DNA of 33,427 nt from Bacteroidales bacterium UBA5206 (GTDB taxonomy: Bacteria > Bacteroidota > Bacteroidia > Bacteroidales > Tenuifilaceae). How positions within the stretch are numbered: position 1 is the first letter of the stretch; every line of letters begins with the position of its first letter. Shown one piece after another: positions 24,228 to 30,830 of the stretch. The translations under genes were made by a program, and so were the position numbers. The notes under the pieces are model-generated. The model was not told the DNA's origin. It worked only from the letters and a program-made list of their open reading frames with translations, and ran no database searches. The DNA lies in assembly GCA_002412705.1 (NCBI GenBank), contig DHVO01000003.1, forward strand, positions 1 to 33,427, in the 5' to 3' direction.

Positions 24228-24276
24228 TATAGTGTATAGTGTTTTGTATTTAGTCGTTTAACGTTTCACTTTTAAC
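24228..24276 (+). repeat. Heptamer array B (7 units, 7-bp period)
   Basis: Between the btuF stop (24222) and the cobO ATG (24283) there are seven consecutive 7-mers: TATAGTG, TATAGTG, TTTTGTA, TTTAGTC, GTTTAAC, GTTTCAC, TTTTAAC. The pattern of AGTG-type units, a TTTAGTC junction and TTTAAC-type units is the same as in array A. The array ends six bases before the next start codon. Confidence 0.88.
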
Positions 24277-24282
24277 CTTACA

Positions 24283-24804
24283 ATGGGCTTAATTCACATA
24301 TATACAGGTAACGGCAAGGGGAAAACAACCTGTGCTGTAGGATTGGCTACGCGGGCATTAGGCTTTGGCCTTAAGGTTTGCTACGCCTCGTTTCATAAGC
24401 GCCCCGAGCTGTATGGCTACCACGAGATTGGCATGCTTGCTAAGTTTGGTGCTACCGTTCACGTTTTTGCCAAGGGACATCCGCATTTGGACAAGAGCTT
24501 GGATGAGACAGAGATTCGTAATGATGTGGCCAATGGCGTAGCCCAGCTGCGTGAGCTTATTGCCGATGATTCATTTGATATGCTTATTATGGATGAGATT
24601 CTAATCTCTGTTCGCGATGGGTACCTTGCCGAGAGTGAGCTAATAAGCTTTATTAAGGATAAGCCAGCCCGATTGGAACTGGTGCTTACAGGCAGAGGTG
24701 CAACTGCATCGGTAATAGAGCTGGCCGATTACGTGAGCGAGATTCAAAAGGTTGCTCACCCATACGATAAGGGTATAACAAGCCGTGGAGGCATAGAGTT
24801 TTAG
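24283..24804 (+). CDS. cobO: Cob(I)yrinic acid a,c-diamide adenosyltransferase
   Basis: A 173-residue cytoplasmic enzyme of the CobA/CobO/BtuR family, which transfers the 5'-deoxyadenosyl group of ATP to Co(I) corrinoids. It has the P-loop GNGKGKTTCAVGLATRALG at residues 8-26, MLIMDEI for Walker B, and LVLTGRGA, then HPYDKGITSRGGIEF at the end, all characteristic. Length fits the short form without the N-terminal extension. In this salvage operon it adenosylates imported cobinamide or cobalamin before CobU. It is 2 bp from btuC. Confidence 0.95.
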   Translation: MGLIHIYTGNGKGKTTCAVGLATRALGFGLKVCYASFHKRPELYGYHEIGMLAKFGATVHVFAKGHPHLDKSLDETEIRNDVANGVAQLRELIADDSFDMLIMDEILISVRDGYLAESELISFIKDKPARLELVLTGRGATASVIELADYVSEIQKVAHPYDKGITSRGGIEF

Positions 24805-24806
24805 CA

Positions 24807-25817
24807 ATGAGGAAGAAATACCTAGGATGGCTCCTGTTTGGATTAGGATTGCTTGCCGCGCTGGTATGCGCAATGCTTTACTCCGTATCAACGGGTGAGG
24901 TATCCATAGCGCTGTCCGATATCCCACGAATTCTCTCCAGCAAAGAGGGCATGGAGTACTTTGTGCTTACCCAGATTAGGATGCCCCGCATAGTTTTGGC
25001 CATTGCTGTTGGCGGCTCGTTAGGGCTAACTGGGTCTATCCTGCAGGGGATTTATAGGAATCCACTGGTTGAGCCTTACACGCTGGGTATCTCGGGAGGA
25101 GCATCGCTGGGTGTGGCAATTGTTATTGTGCTGGGATTGCACGCAGTAAGCATGATTATGCTTCCCCTAGCGGGATTTATTGGTGCGCTGGCAACAATTT
25201 TCTTGGTTTACACGCTAAGCATCCGCAAGGGAAGCCTAGATATTAACCGCATGCTACTAATTGGTGTAATGATAAGCTTTGTAGCCTCATCGGCAATGAT
25301 GTTCTTGATGTCGATTTCTACCGCCGAGGATTTGCATAGCATTGTGTTCTGGATTATGGGTTCGCTTGATGAGCCCAACACGCAGCTTATTTACCTAATG
25401 CTGGGCGTATCCCTTTTTGGATTGGTGGTTGCATACTCCTTTGCCCGCCCGCTTAACGCGTTACAGCTGGGGCAATCAAAGGCCGAGCATCTGGGTATAA
25501 ATGCATCAACAGCAATAAGGATTCTGTTTGTAGTATCATCGCTAATGGCGGGTATTTGCGTGGCAGTGGCTGGTGTAATAGGTTTTGTTGGGCTGATTAT
25601 TCCGCATTTGGTTCGCATTATTATAGGCTCCGATTTTAGAATATCGCTTATAGGCTCGTTCCTTGGAGGCGGCCTCTTCCTTGTGGTTAGCGATGTGGTG
25701 GCACGTACCATTATTGCTCCCAACGAGCTGCCCATTGGAGTTATTACAGGTATTGTTGGCGGACTTATTTTTATGGTAGTTCTAAGTAACATGAAGCGAA
25801 AACCCAAACTCAGCTAA
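24807..25817 (+). CDS. btuC: Cobalamin ABC transporter permease
   Basis: A 336-residue FecCD/BtuC-type inner-membrane permease with ten expected helices. Family landmarks are TQIRMPRIVLAIAVGGSLGLTGSILQGIYRNPLVEPYTLGISGGASLG (split over residues about 52-100), ILFVVSSLMAGICVAVAGVIGFVGLIIPHLVR (about 240-272, containing the ATPase-contact loop) and ELPIGVITGIVGG near the end. It forms the BtuC2D2 translocator with the next gene. The spacing to btuD is a single base, so translation is likely coupled. Cobalamin specificity is inferred from the operon. Confidence 0.94.
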   Translation: MRKKYLGWLLFGLGLLAALVCAMLYSVSTGEVSIALSDIPRILSSKEGMEYFVLTQIRMPRIVLAIAVGGSLGLTGSILQGIYRNPLVEPYTLGISGGASLGVAIVIVLGLHAVSMIMLPLAGFIGALATIFLVYTLSIRKGSLDINRMLLIGVMISFVASSAMMFLMSISTAEDLHSIVFWIMGSLDEPNTQLIYLMLGVSLFGLVVAYSFARPLNALQLGQSKAEHLGINASTAIRILFVVSSLMAGICVAVAGVIGFVGLIIPHLVRIIIGSDFRISLIGSFLGGGLFLVVSDVVARTIIAPNELPIGVITGIVGGLIFMVVLSNMKRKPKLS

Positions 25818-25818
25818 A

Positions 25819-26634
25819 ATGACCGAGTATCTTAAAATTGATGGCATCTCATGTGGCTACTCTGGCAACTTTTCGCTGGGCGATATCTCCTTTTCGCTTA
25901 AGAAGGGCGTTTTTGCTGGCATTATTGGTCCCAATGGCTCGGGTAAAACCACGCTGTTTAGGGGTATCTCGGGCGAGTTACCTTTAAAACGAGGTAGGGT
26001 ATTGCTAAATGGCGATGATATTGGGCATTACAGCAATAGGCAACGGGCGCAGAGCATGGCCATTGTAGGGCAGTTTCCCGAAACGGGCAATATTACCGTT
26101 GAGGATTACGTGCTAATGGGGCGGTTGCCGTACCGTAAGGCGTTACAGTTTTTTGAGACCGATGAGGATTACGCCATTGCCGAGAAGTACATGCGCCTTA
26201 CCAATACCTATCGGTTTAAGGATAAGCTGCTGTCGCAGCTAAGCGGCGGCGAGCAGCAGCTGGCTGCAATTGCCCAGGCACTTACGCAGGAGCCTAAGCT
26301 GCTACTGCTTGATGAGCCAACATCGCATCTTGATATCACCCACCAAGTGCAGGTGTTAAACCTTTTGCAGCGACTAAACGAGGAGCTGGGGCTAACCGTT
26401 CTAATGATTATCCACGACCTTAACCTTGCCAGCGAGTACTGCGATTACCTTGTGATGATGCGGCAGGGTGAGGTGTACTGTAAGGGCACACCTACCGAGG
26501 TGCTTACCTACCAGAATATAGAGGATGTGTACAGCACCGTGGTTATTACGCTAACCAATCCAAACTCGTTAAAGCCTGCCATATTTCTGGTATCGGAGCG
26601 AATGATGAGTACTGTTGAAAAGAACAATGGTTGA
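25819..26634 (+). CDS. btuD: Cobalamin ABC transporter ATP-binding protein
   Basis: A 271-residue ABC ATPase of the FepC/BtuD class. Walker A is GPNGSGKTT, the Q-loop lies near VGQFPE, the ABC signature is LSGGEQQLAAIAQAL, Walker B is LLLLDEPTSHLD and the H-loop is IIHDLN. It powers BtuC. The last bases overlap the next gene: its TGA stop (26632-26634) lies after the ATG at 26627, an 8-bp overlap. The 25 or so C-terminal residues beyond the canonical domain are unremarkable. Confidence 0.95.
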   Translation: MTEYLKIDGISCGYSGNFSLGDISFSLKKGVFAGIIGPNGSGKTTLFRGISGELPLKRGRVLLNGDDIGHYSNRQRAQSMAIVGQFPETGNITVEDYVLMGRLPYRKALQFFETDEDYAIAEKYMRLTNTYRFKDKLLSQLSGGEQQLAAIAQALTQEPKLLLLDEPTSHLDITHQVQVLNLLQRLNEELGLTVLMIIHDLNLASEYCDYLVMMRQGEVYCKGTPTEVLTYQNIEDVYSTVVITLTNPNSLKPAIFLVSERMMSTVEKNNG

Positions 26635-27172
26635 GTTTATTGTACTGCGGCACGGCGAAACGGTGGAGAACAGCCAGCGCATTTGTCAGGGGCAAACTGA
26701 GGGAACGCTCTCCGAGCGCGGATGGCAACAGGTAAAGGCCGTTGCCATGGAACTATCGGCATATTCTGTTGATGCAATCTATAGCAGCCCATTGCGCCGA
26801 GCAGTAGATACGGCAATGGCGGTGCAGCAGTATCATACTAACATCAACTTGCAGCTTGATGGCCGCCTTATGGAGCGCCGTATGGGCGTTATGGAGGGGA
26901 AGGTATTCCCCGATGGATTTGACTATACGCACCCAATTCCCGAATCGGAATCGCTGGATGAGGTTTTTGCCCGCGTAAAGGAGGTAGTTCATACTCTGGC
27001 GGCAAAGCATCAGGGTCAAACCGTGCTTTTGGTTAGCCACGGCATCACCATCCGCATGGTGAAGTGCCTTGTTGGCAATATCCCTTTATCAAAGCTAAAT
27101 GAGGTAGAGCTGCAACCCAATGCAACCTATTTTAGGTTTGGGTGTAGTGGTAATCCTCTTACAGTTTGCTAG
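26627..27172 (+). CDS. Histidine phosphatase family protein (CobC-like)
   Basis: A 181-residue phosphoglycerate-mutase-like phosphatase. RHGETVENSQRICQGQ carries the phospho-accepting His, YSSPLRRAVDTA the phosphate-binding Arg, MERRMGVMEGK the acid/base Glu region and LLVSHGITIRM the second His. By context it could be an alpha-ribazole phosphatase or an adenosylcobalamin-5'-phosphate phosphatase, but a better CobC candidate sits at the end of operon 2 (32688-33227). This one might act on a different phosphate ester, so no symbol is given. Start ATG 26627 overlaps btuD by 8 bp; the upstream TTG is not needed. Confidence 0.88.
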   Translation: MVEFIVLRHGETVENSQRICQGQTEGTLSERGWQQVKAVAMELSAYSVDAIYSSPLRRAVDTAMAVQQYHTNINLQLDGRLMERRMGVMEGKVFPDGFDYTHPIPESESLDEVFARVKEVVHTLAAKHQGQTVLLVSHGITIRMVKCLVGNIPLSKLNEVELQPNATYFRFGCSGNPLTVC

Positions 27173-27241
27173 ATACAGGTTATTCTTATTGTGTTTTGAC
27201 TTTGTTTTTTTTCGAAATATTTTTCCGCAAGGAATAAATAC

Positions 27242-27249
27242 TACCTTTG
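27242..27249 (+). promoter_or_regulatory. Promoter -7 box of B12 operon 2
   Basis: TACCTTTG matches TAnnTTTG exactly and is identical to the box of operon 1. The region 20 nt upstream is T-rich (TTTTCC at 27220) without a clear TTTG. Confidence 0.65.
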
Positions 27250-27485
27250 CCCCGTATTTGGTTCCCGAGATTGATGCTACAAAATCGGGATTAAAAGGGA
27301 ATCCGGTGATTCTGCTTGCAGAAGAGTCCGGAGCTGTACCCGCAGCTGTAAGTCCTGTAATAGTTCTTGATAAACCACCTAGCCACTGTTTCGCTAATAA
27401 TGAAATGGGAAGGCATCAAGAATAGGACAAGCCAGAAGACCTACCACGTACACATTTATCATAGCTTTCGGGATAAAAAGCGATG
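27250..27485 (+). ncRNA. Cobalamin riboswitch 2
   Basis: The core elements are GGGAATCCGGTG (from 27298), TCCGGAGCTGTACCCGCAGC with the L5 CCCG at 27339-27342, CCACTG, and the B12 box AGCCAGAAGACCTACCA (27430-27446). A longer P4 arm than in riboswitch 1 contains TTCTGC-TT-GCAGAA. Downstream, GCTTT (27464-27468) and AAAGC (27477-27481) form a hairpin exposing CGGG (27469-27472), complementary to the L5 CCCG, as in riboswitch 1. It should repress btuB and the cob genes when cobalamin is abundant. Confidence 0.95.
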
Positions 27486-27556
27486 TGACTGATTGATACA
27501 ATCACCACTTCATTGTTCCATTTACAGCCCGGGACGTAACCGGAACCCACCGAAAG

Positions 27557-27589
27557 TTTATGGTTATTAATGCTTTGTTTAACCATAAA
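27557..27589 (+). promoter_or_regulatory. 10-bp hairpin at the btuB translation start
   Basis: TTTATGGTTA (27557-27566) is perfectly complementary to TAACCATAAA (27580-27589), leaving a 13-nt loop that contains the first possible btuB ATG (27570). The second possible ATG, at 27600, lies 10 nt after the stem. The position between riboswitch and gene suggests part of the expression platform that controls ribosome access. Confidence 0.65.
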
Positions 27590-29750
27590 TTTTAAAGGAA
27601 TGTGTAAGCATTTACTATTGGGCGTGCTATGCCTTTTAGGTTTTAACTCAATGGCTCAACAGGCCGATTCGCTTAAAAGAATCGACCTAGAGGAAGTAAC
27701 CATTACCACCACCCGCTCTAAAACTCAGCTTAAGGATATACCCCAAAAGGTTGAGGTTATTGATAGAGCCGTTATCATGTCTATCCCTTCCGATAATGCT
27801 GCCGAGATTCTAAAGCGTACGGCCAATATCGATATCATTCAGTATCCTGGTATGTCTGCAAGCATTGGTATGCGCGGTTTTTCGCCTAGTGCGCACTCGC
27901 GTAGCTATACCCTGCTGCTAATAAACGGAATCCCAACGGCATCAACCAATGCGTCAAGTATCAACATGGATAACGTGGAGCGCATTGAGGTGGTTAAAGG
28001 CCCCTACTCAGCCCTGTACGGTTCCGATGCTATGGGTGGAGTTATCAACATAATTACCAAGCCTATTTCAACGGAAAGCTCTGGACAGGTTACCCTGTCG
28101 GCAGGTAATTTTGGCTACATGAAGCTTGGTGGTAGCGTTAGCTCATTGCTATCGAGCAAAACGGCCATATCGCTTGGTTATACTCGCACCGAGCAGGCTA
28201 AGAACTACCGCATTGGCAGCAAGAACATCCTGGGGCTAAATCCGTTGGAGGAGGCTATGCTCGACCCAAAATCTAGCGGCGATATAATGGAGAACTCCAC
28301 ATTCCAGTGGCACGAGGCCACTCTGCGCCTGCAACATGCAATTAACAACCGTTGGAGCACCAGTGCCGATGTTATTTACACCTTGGCTCACGATATTAAT
28401 ACTCCTGGCAACTACTGGGGAAGCTACGGGCAGAGCAAAAAGGATATCGATAGGCTTAATCTACAAACCAGCATAAAGCGCACAACCGATAGTAATGTGC
28501 TTACCATTATGCCATACTTTAGTCAGGAAGCGGTTCAGAACTATTCCAATAACTCCGATACTGGCTTTGTATCGCTTAGCGCAACGGTTAGGGAGTATGG
28601 GGTTAAGGCCAATGATGCCTTTGCTTTGGGCGATGTTAAGATGCTGGTTGGTGCCGATTTGGATATCTACTCATACCTCTCAACCCGCTATAGCGATGCG
28701 GCTGTGGAAACAAACCCTTACCAACCCAACAACAGCATTGTTAAAGGAGCCGTTTTTGCTCAGGCAACCTATACGCTTGGTGGGTTGCTTGTGAATGTGG
28801 GTGCGCGTGTGGACCAAATTCGCTATGCAATTGATGCCAATGATTTGCTCAAGTCAAAAATGGCAAGCAACAGCTACACCTCGTTTAACCCATCGGTTGG
28901 GGTGCAGTACACGTTTCCTTTTAACCTAAAGGTACATGCCAGCGCTGGGCGCGCTTTCTCTGTTCCCGATGCCTTTAAGGTGGCCGGTAAGTATAGCGTT
29001 TCGGAGTATTTTCCAAAGTGGGATTACTGGTGGGTTAAGAACTATAAGGGTAATGCCGATTTGGAACCAGAGAAATCGGTTACCTACGATTTTGGTGTGG
29101 GGTACACATCGGAGAATAAACTCCTACATGCAGATGTTACGCTATTTAGCACCAACCACAGCAACCGTATAGTGGAGTACACCATTCTTGGCACCGATAC
29201 CACATCGTTTAAAAATGCTAAAAGCAGCACTTACCGTGGGGTTGAGCTTCTTGCATCGGTTAATGTGGGTAAACTGTTCACCGATAAGTTCAAACTTGAG
29301 CTATATGCCAACTACACTCATCTTTTTGAGAGCACTTTTAAGGATGATAAAAAGGATGCCGCAGGCAATATGGTTCCCGTTGAGCTTGATATGCAGTACA
29401 CACGCAAGGCAAACGGCTCCTTTGGGATTTTCTTTGATACCTATAAAGGCTTGTCGAGCCGATTAAACGCCCGTTACATAGGTTCTAGGCTAGAGAAGGA
29501 TAACTTCGCTAAGCTTCGTCCTGCCATTAACGCTGGTAACTACTACGTTGGGGGTGGTTACACCGCAGCCGATAAGATGCTAAAGCACTCGGCTTACCTA
29601 GTGTTCGACTACTCTGTGGCCTACACCGTGAATAAGAGCAAGCGTTTTGGCATTACAATATCCAACTTGCTAGACGAGAACTATACCGAGAAGGATGGCT
29701 ACAATATGCCCGGCCGCTCAATTATTGGAACATTCACATACTCATTCTAA
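27570..29750 (+). CDS. btuB: TonB-dependent outer-membrane vitamin B12 receptor
   Basis: A 726-residue TonB-dependent receptor. After the signal peptide (cleavage near NSMAQQ) comes a plug domain (about 45-160): RIDLEEVTITTTRSK as TonB-box region, then GYPGMSASIGMRGF-like and ERIEVVKGPYSALYGSDAMGGVINIITK. The rest is a 22-strand beta-barrel ending in IIGTFTYSF, with the terminal Phe typical of outer-membrane proteins. Cobalamin is inferred from the riboswitch immediately upstream and the cob genes downstream. The start may be ATG 27570 or ATG 27600; the latter (MCKHLLLGVLC) gives a more usual signal peptide. No extra surface lipoprotein of the BtuG type is seen next to it. Confidence 0.93.
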   Translation: MLCLTINFKGMCKHLLLGVLCLLGFNSMAQQADSLKRIDLEEVTITTTRSKTQLKDIPQKVEVIDRAVIMSIPSDNAAEILKRTANIDIIQYPGMSASIGMRGFSPSAHSRSYTLLLINGIPTASTNASSINMDNVERIEVVKGPYSALYGSDAMGGVINIITKPISTESSGQVTLSAGNFGYMKLGGSVSSLLSSKTAISLGYTRTEQAKNYRIGSKNILGLNPLEEAMLDPKSSGDIMENSTFQWHEATLRLQHAINNRWSTSADVIYTLAHDINTPGNYWGSYGQSKKDIDRLNLQTSIKRTTDSNVLTIMPYFSQEAVQNYSNNSDTGFVSLSATVREYGVKANDAFALGDVKMLVGADLDIYSYLSTRYSDAAVETNPYQPNNSIVKGAVFAQATYTLGGLLVNVGARVDQIRYAIDANDLLKSKMASNSYTSFNPSVGVQYTFPFNLKVHASAGRAFSVPDAFKVAGKYSVSEYFPKWDYWWVKNYKGNADLEPEKSVTYDFGVGYTSENKLLHADVTLFSTNHSNRIVEYTILGTDTTSFKNAKSSTYRGVELLASVNVGKLFTDKFKLELYANYTHLFESTFKDDKKDAAGNMVPVELDMQYTRKANGSFGIFFDTYKGLSSRLNARYIGSRLEKDNFAKLRPAINAGNYYVGGGYTAADKMLKHSAYLVFDYSVAYTVNKSKRFGITISNLLDENYTEKDGYNMPGRSIIGTFTYSF

Positions 29751-29760
29751 TAAACTAACC

Positions 29761-30171
29761 ATGAAAACCACTATTAACCTTTTGTTTGCCGTTGTATTTG
29801 CGGTTTTATCTTTAGGTAGCACCTCGGCGAGCATTGCCTCCGATGAGGTTGGTAAGGTTACCGTTATTGTTGATTTTGGCGGGGGTAAAAAGCCCAAGGA
29901 GATTGATGTGCTTTTTGATGAGCCCCTTACCGCTCTTGCCGCTTTGCAGCGTGCTGCTACTGTTGAGACCCATCCGGTGGGTAAGTACATTATTGTTACT
30001 GCCATTGATGGTACTAGTGGCGAGCGTGGCGTTATGGCTTGGTACTACAAGGTAAATGGCGAATCAACGGGCAAGGTAGCCTATAGCCAGCCTGTAAAAT
30101 CGGGCGATACCATAACTTGGATATACACCAAGGATGTGTGCTCACGTACCGTTGACTGCAAAAAGGAGTAG
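29761..30171 (+). CDS. Small exported DUF4430 (transcobalamin C-terminal-like) protein
   Basis: A 136-residue exported protein. The signal peptide covers about residues 1-26 (cleavage after A23 or A26) with no lipobox, so a free periplasmic protein is expected. The mature part matches DUF4430, the domain resembling the C-terminal cobalamin-capping domain of transcobalamin and intrinsic factor: LTALAALQRAA (about 56-66), AWYYKVNGES (93-102) and VKSGDTITWIY (112-122). Two Cys (C127, C133) near the C-terminus could form a disulfide. It lies 10 bp after btuB and overlaps cobU by one base, under riboswitch 2. A role in binding corrinoid between BtuB and BtuF is inferred, not shown. Confidence 0.85.
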   Translation: MKTTINLLFAVVFAVLSLGSTSASIASDEVGKVTVIVDFGGGKKPKEIDVLFDEPLTALAALQRAATVETHPVGKYIIVTAIDGTSGERGVMAWYYKVNGESTGKVAYSQPVKSGDTITWIYTKDVCSRTVDCKKE

Positions 30172-30692
30172 TGGTGGCACATGTTACGCTAATTACTGGG
30201 GGACAGCGTTCGGGCAAAAGCCGGTACGCGCAAACGCTAGCGGAGGAATACTCCGCTAGTCCCGTTTACGTGGCAACCGCACGCCATTGGGATGCTGAAT
30301 TTACGCAGCGTATCCAGCGCCATCAGCGCGATAGGGGCGATATGTGGACTACCATTGAGCAGGAGAAACACCTTGGTGCGCTAAACCTTGAGGGTAAAAC
30401 GGTGCTGTTGGACTGTGTAACCCTTTGGCTTAATAACATCTTTTTTGATAACGATGCCGATGTGGAGCGCTCGCTTAAGCAGGCAAAGGATGAGTGGGAG
30501 CAATTTACTGTCCACTCTTTCCGCTTATTTGTGGTGAGCAACGAGCTGGGTATGGGGGTAATTCCCGAAAATCAGCTGTCGCGCCGCTTTGCCGATTTGC
30601 AGGGCTGGATGAACCAGTTTATAGCCCAGCAAGCCAACGAGGTTGTGCTAATGGTATCGGGAATACCCGTTTGGGTGAAACGTGAATCGTGA
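30171..30692 (+). CDS. cobU: Adenosylcobinamide kinase / adenosylcobinamide-phosphate guanylyltransferase
   Basis: A 173-residue cytoplasmic enzyme that phosphorylates adenosylcobinamide and then adds GMP to give AdoCbi-GDP. The P-loop GGQRSGKS lies at about residues 9-16; ARHWDAEFTQRIQRHQRDRG with W and T-x-E after it carries the guanylylation His and family motif; LLDCVTLWLNN and VVSNELGMGVIPENQLSRRF are conserved. The start is GTG, either 30171 (1-bp overlap with the preceding stop) or 30174 (better spaced from AAAGGAG at 30162-30168). The last residues (VKRES) are encoded by heptamer repeat units, and the stop TGA falls inside the repeat. Confidence 0.95.
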   Translation: MVAHVTLITGGQRSGKSRYAQTLAEEYSASPVYVATARHWDAEFTQRIQRHQRDRGDMWTTIEQEKHLGALNLEGKTVLLDCVTLWLNNIFFDNDADVERSLKQAKDEWEQFTVHSFRLFVVSNELGMGVIPENQLSRRFADLQGWMNQFIAQQANEVVLMVSGIPVWVKRES

Positions 30693-30709
30693 GACGTGAA
30701 TCGTGAAAC
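30675..30709 (+). repeat. Heptamer array C, left part (5 units)
   Basis: Five consecutive 7-mers, GTGAAAC, GTGAATC, GTGAGAC, GTGAATC, GTGAAAC, begin inside the cobU coding end and run past its stop (30690-30692). Bases 30689-30710 are complementary to 30771-30792 with two mismatches, so transcript from this spacer could fold into a stem of about 22 bp around a 60-nt loop that itself holds the small hairpin TATGG-TAGTTG-CCATA. Confidence 0.9.
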
Positions 30710-30750
30710 GATATGGTAGTTGCCATAATCTTGGATGCCAAGCATTGGTG

Positions 30751-30827
30751 TTTCGTGTCTAGTGTTTAGTCGTTTCACGATTAACGTTTCACGTCTAACA
30801 TCTTAAGTCTAATGTCTTAAATCTAAT
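30751..30827 (+). repeat. Heptamer array C, right part (11 units)
   Basis: Eleven consecutive 7-mers: TTTCGTG, TCTAGTG, TTTAGTC, GTTTCAC, GATTAAC, GTTTCAC, GTCTAAC, ATCTTAA, GTCTAAT, GTCTTAA, ATCTAAT. They end three bases before the cobT ATG at 30831. The first seven units follow the AGTG-type, TTTAGTC, KTTTMAC-type order seen in arrays A and B; the last four are a drifted TCTTAA/TCTAAT variety. Confidence 0.9.
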
Positions 30828-30830
30828 ATA

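Larger units (their letters stand above)
27173..27569. other. Regulatory region between the two B12 operons
   Basis: No gene. It carries no clear terminator for operon 1 (a T-rich stretch at 27203-27212 lacks a good stem), then the operon 2 promoter, riboswitch 2 and its expression platform. Further small hairpins lie downstream of the riboswitch, including GATTG-ATA-CAATC near 27491-27503. Confidence 0.7.

Noticed and set aside
27120..27425. 101-codon open frame
   Set aside because: It runs from the phosphatase 3' end through the promoter and riboswitch 2 core, so it is not a plausible gene.
29761..30171. DUF4430 protein as a BtuG-type surface lipoprotein
   Set aside because: There is no lipobox cysteine after the signal peptide, the protein is only 136 residues, and no beta-propeller repeats are present.
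30675..30827. Heptamers as CRISPR or as regulator iterons
   Set aside because: Units are contiguous 7-mers with no spacers; iterons of a replication origin are unlikely because three similar arrays lie in other gene spacers and no replication initiator gene is present.
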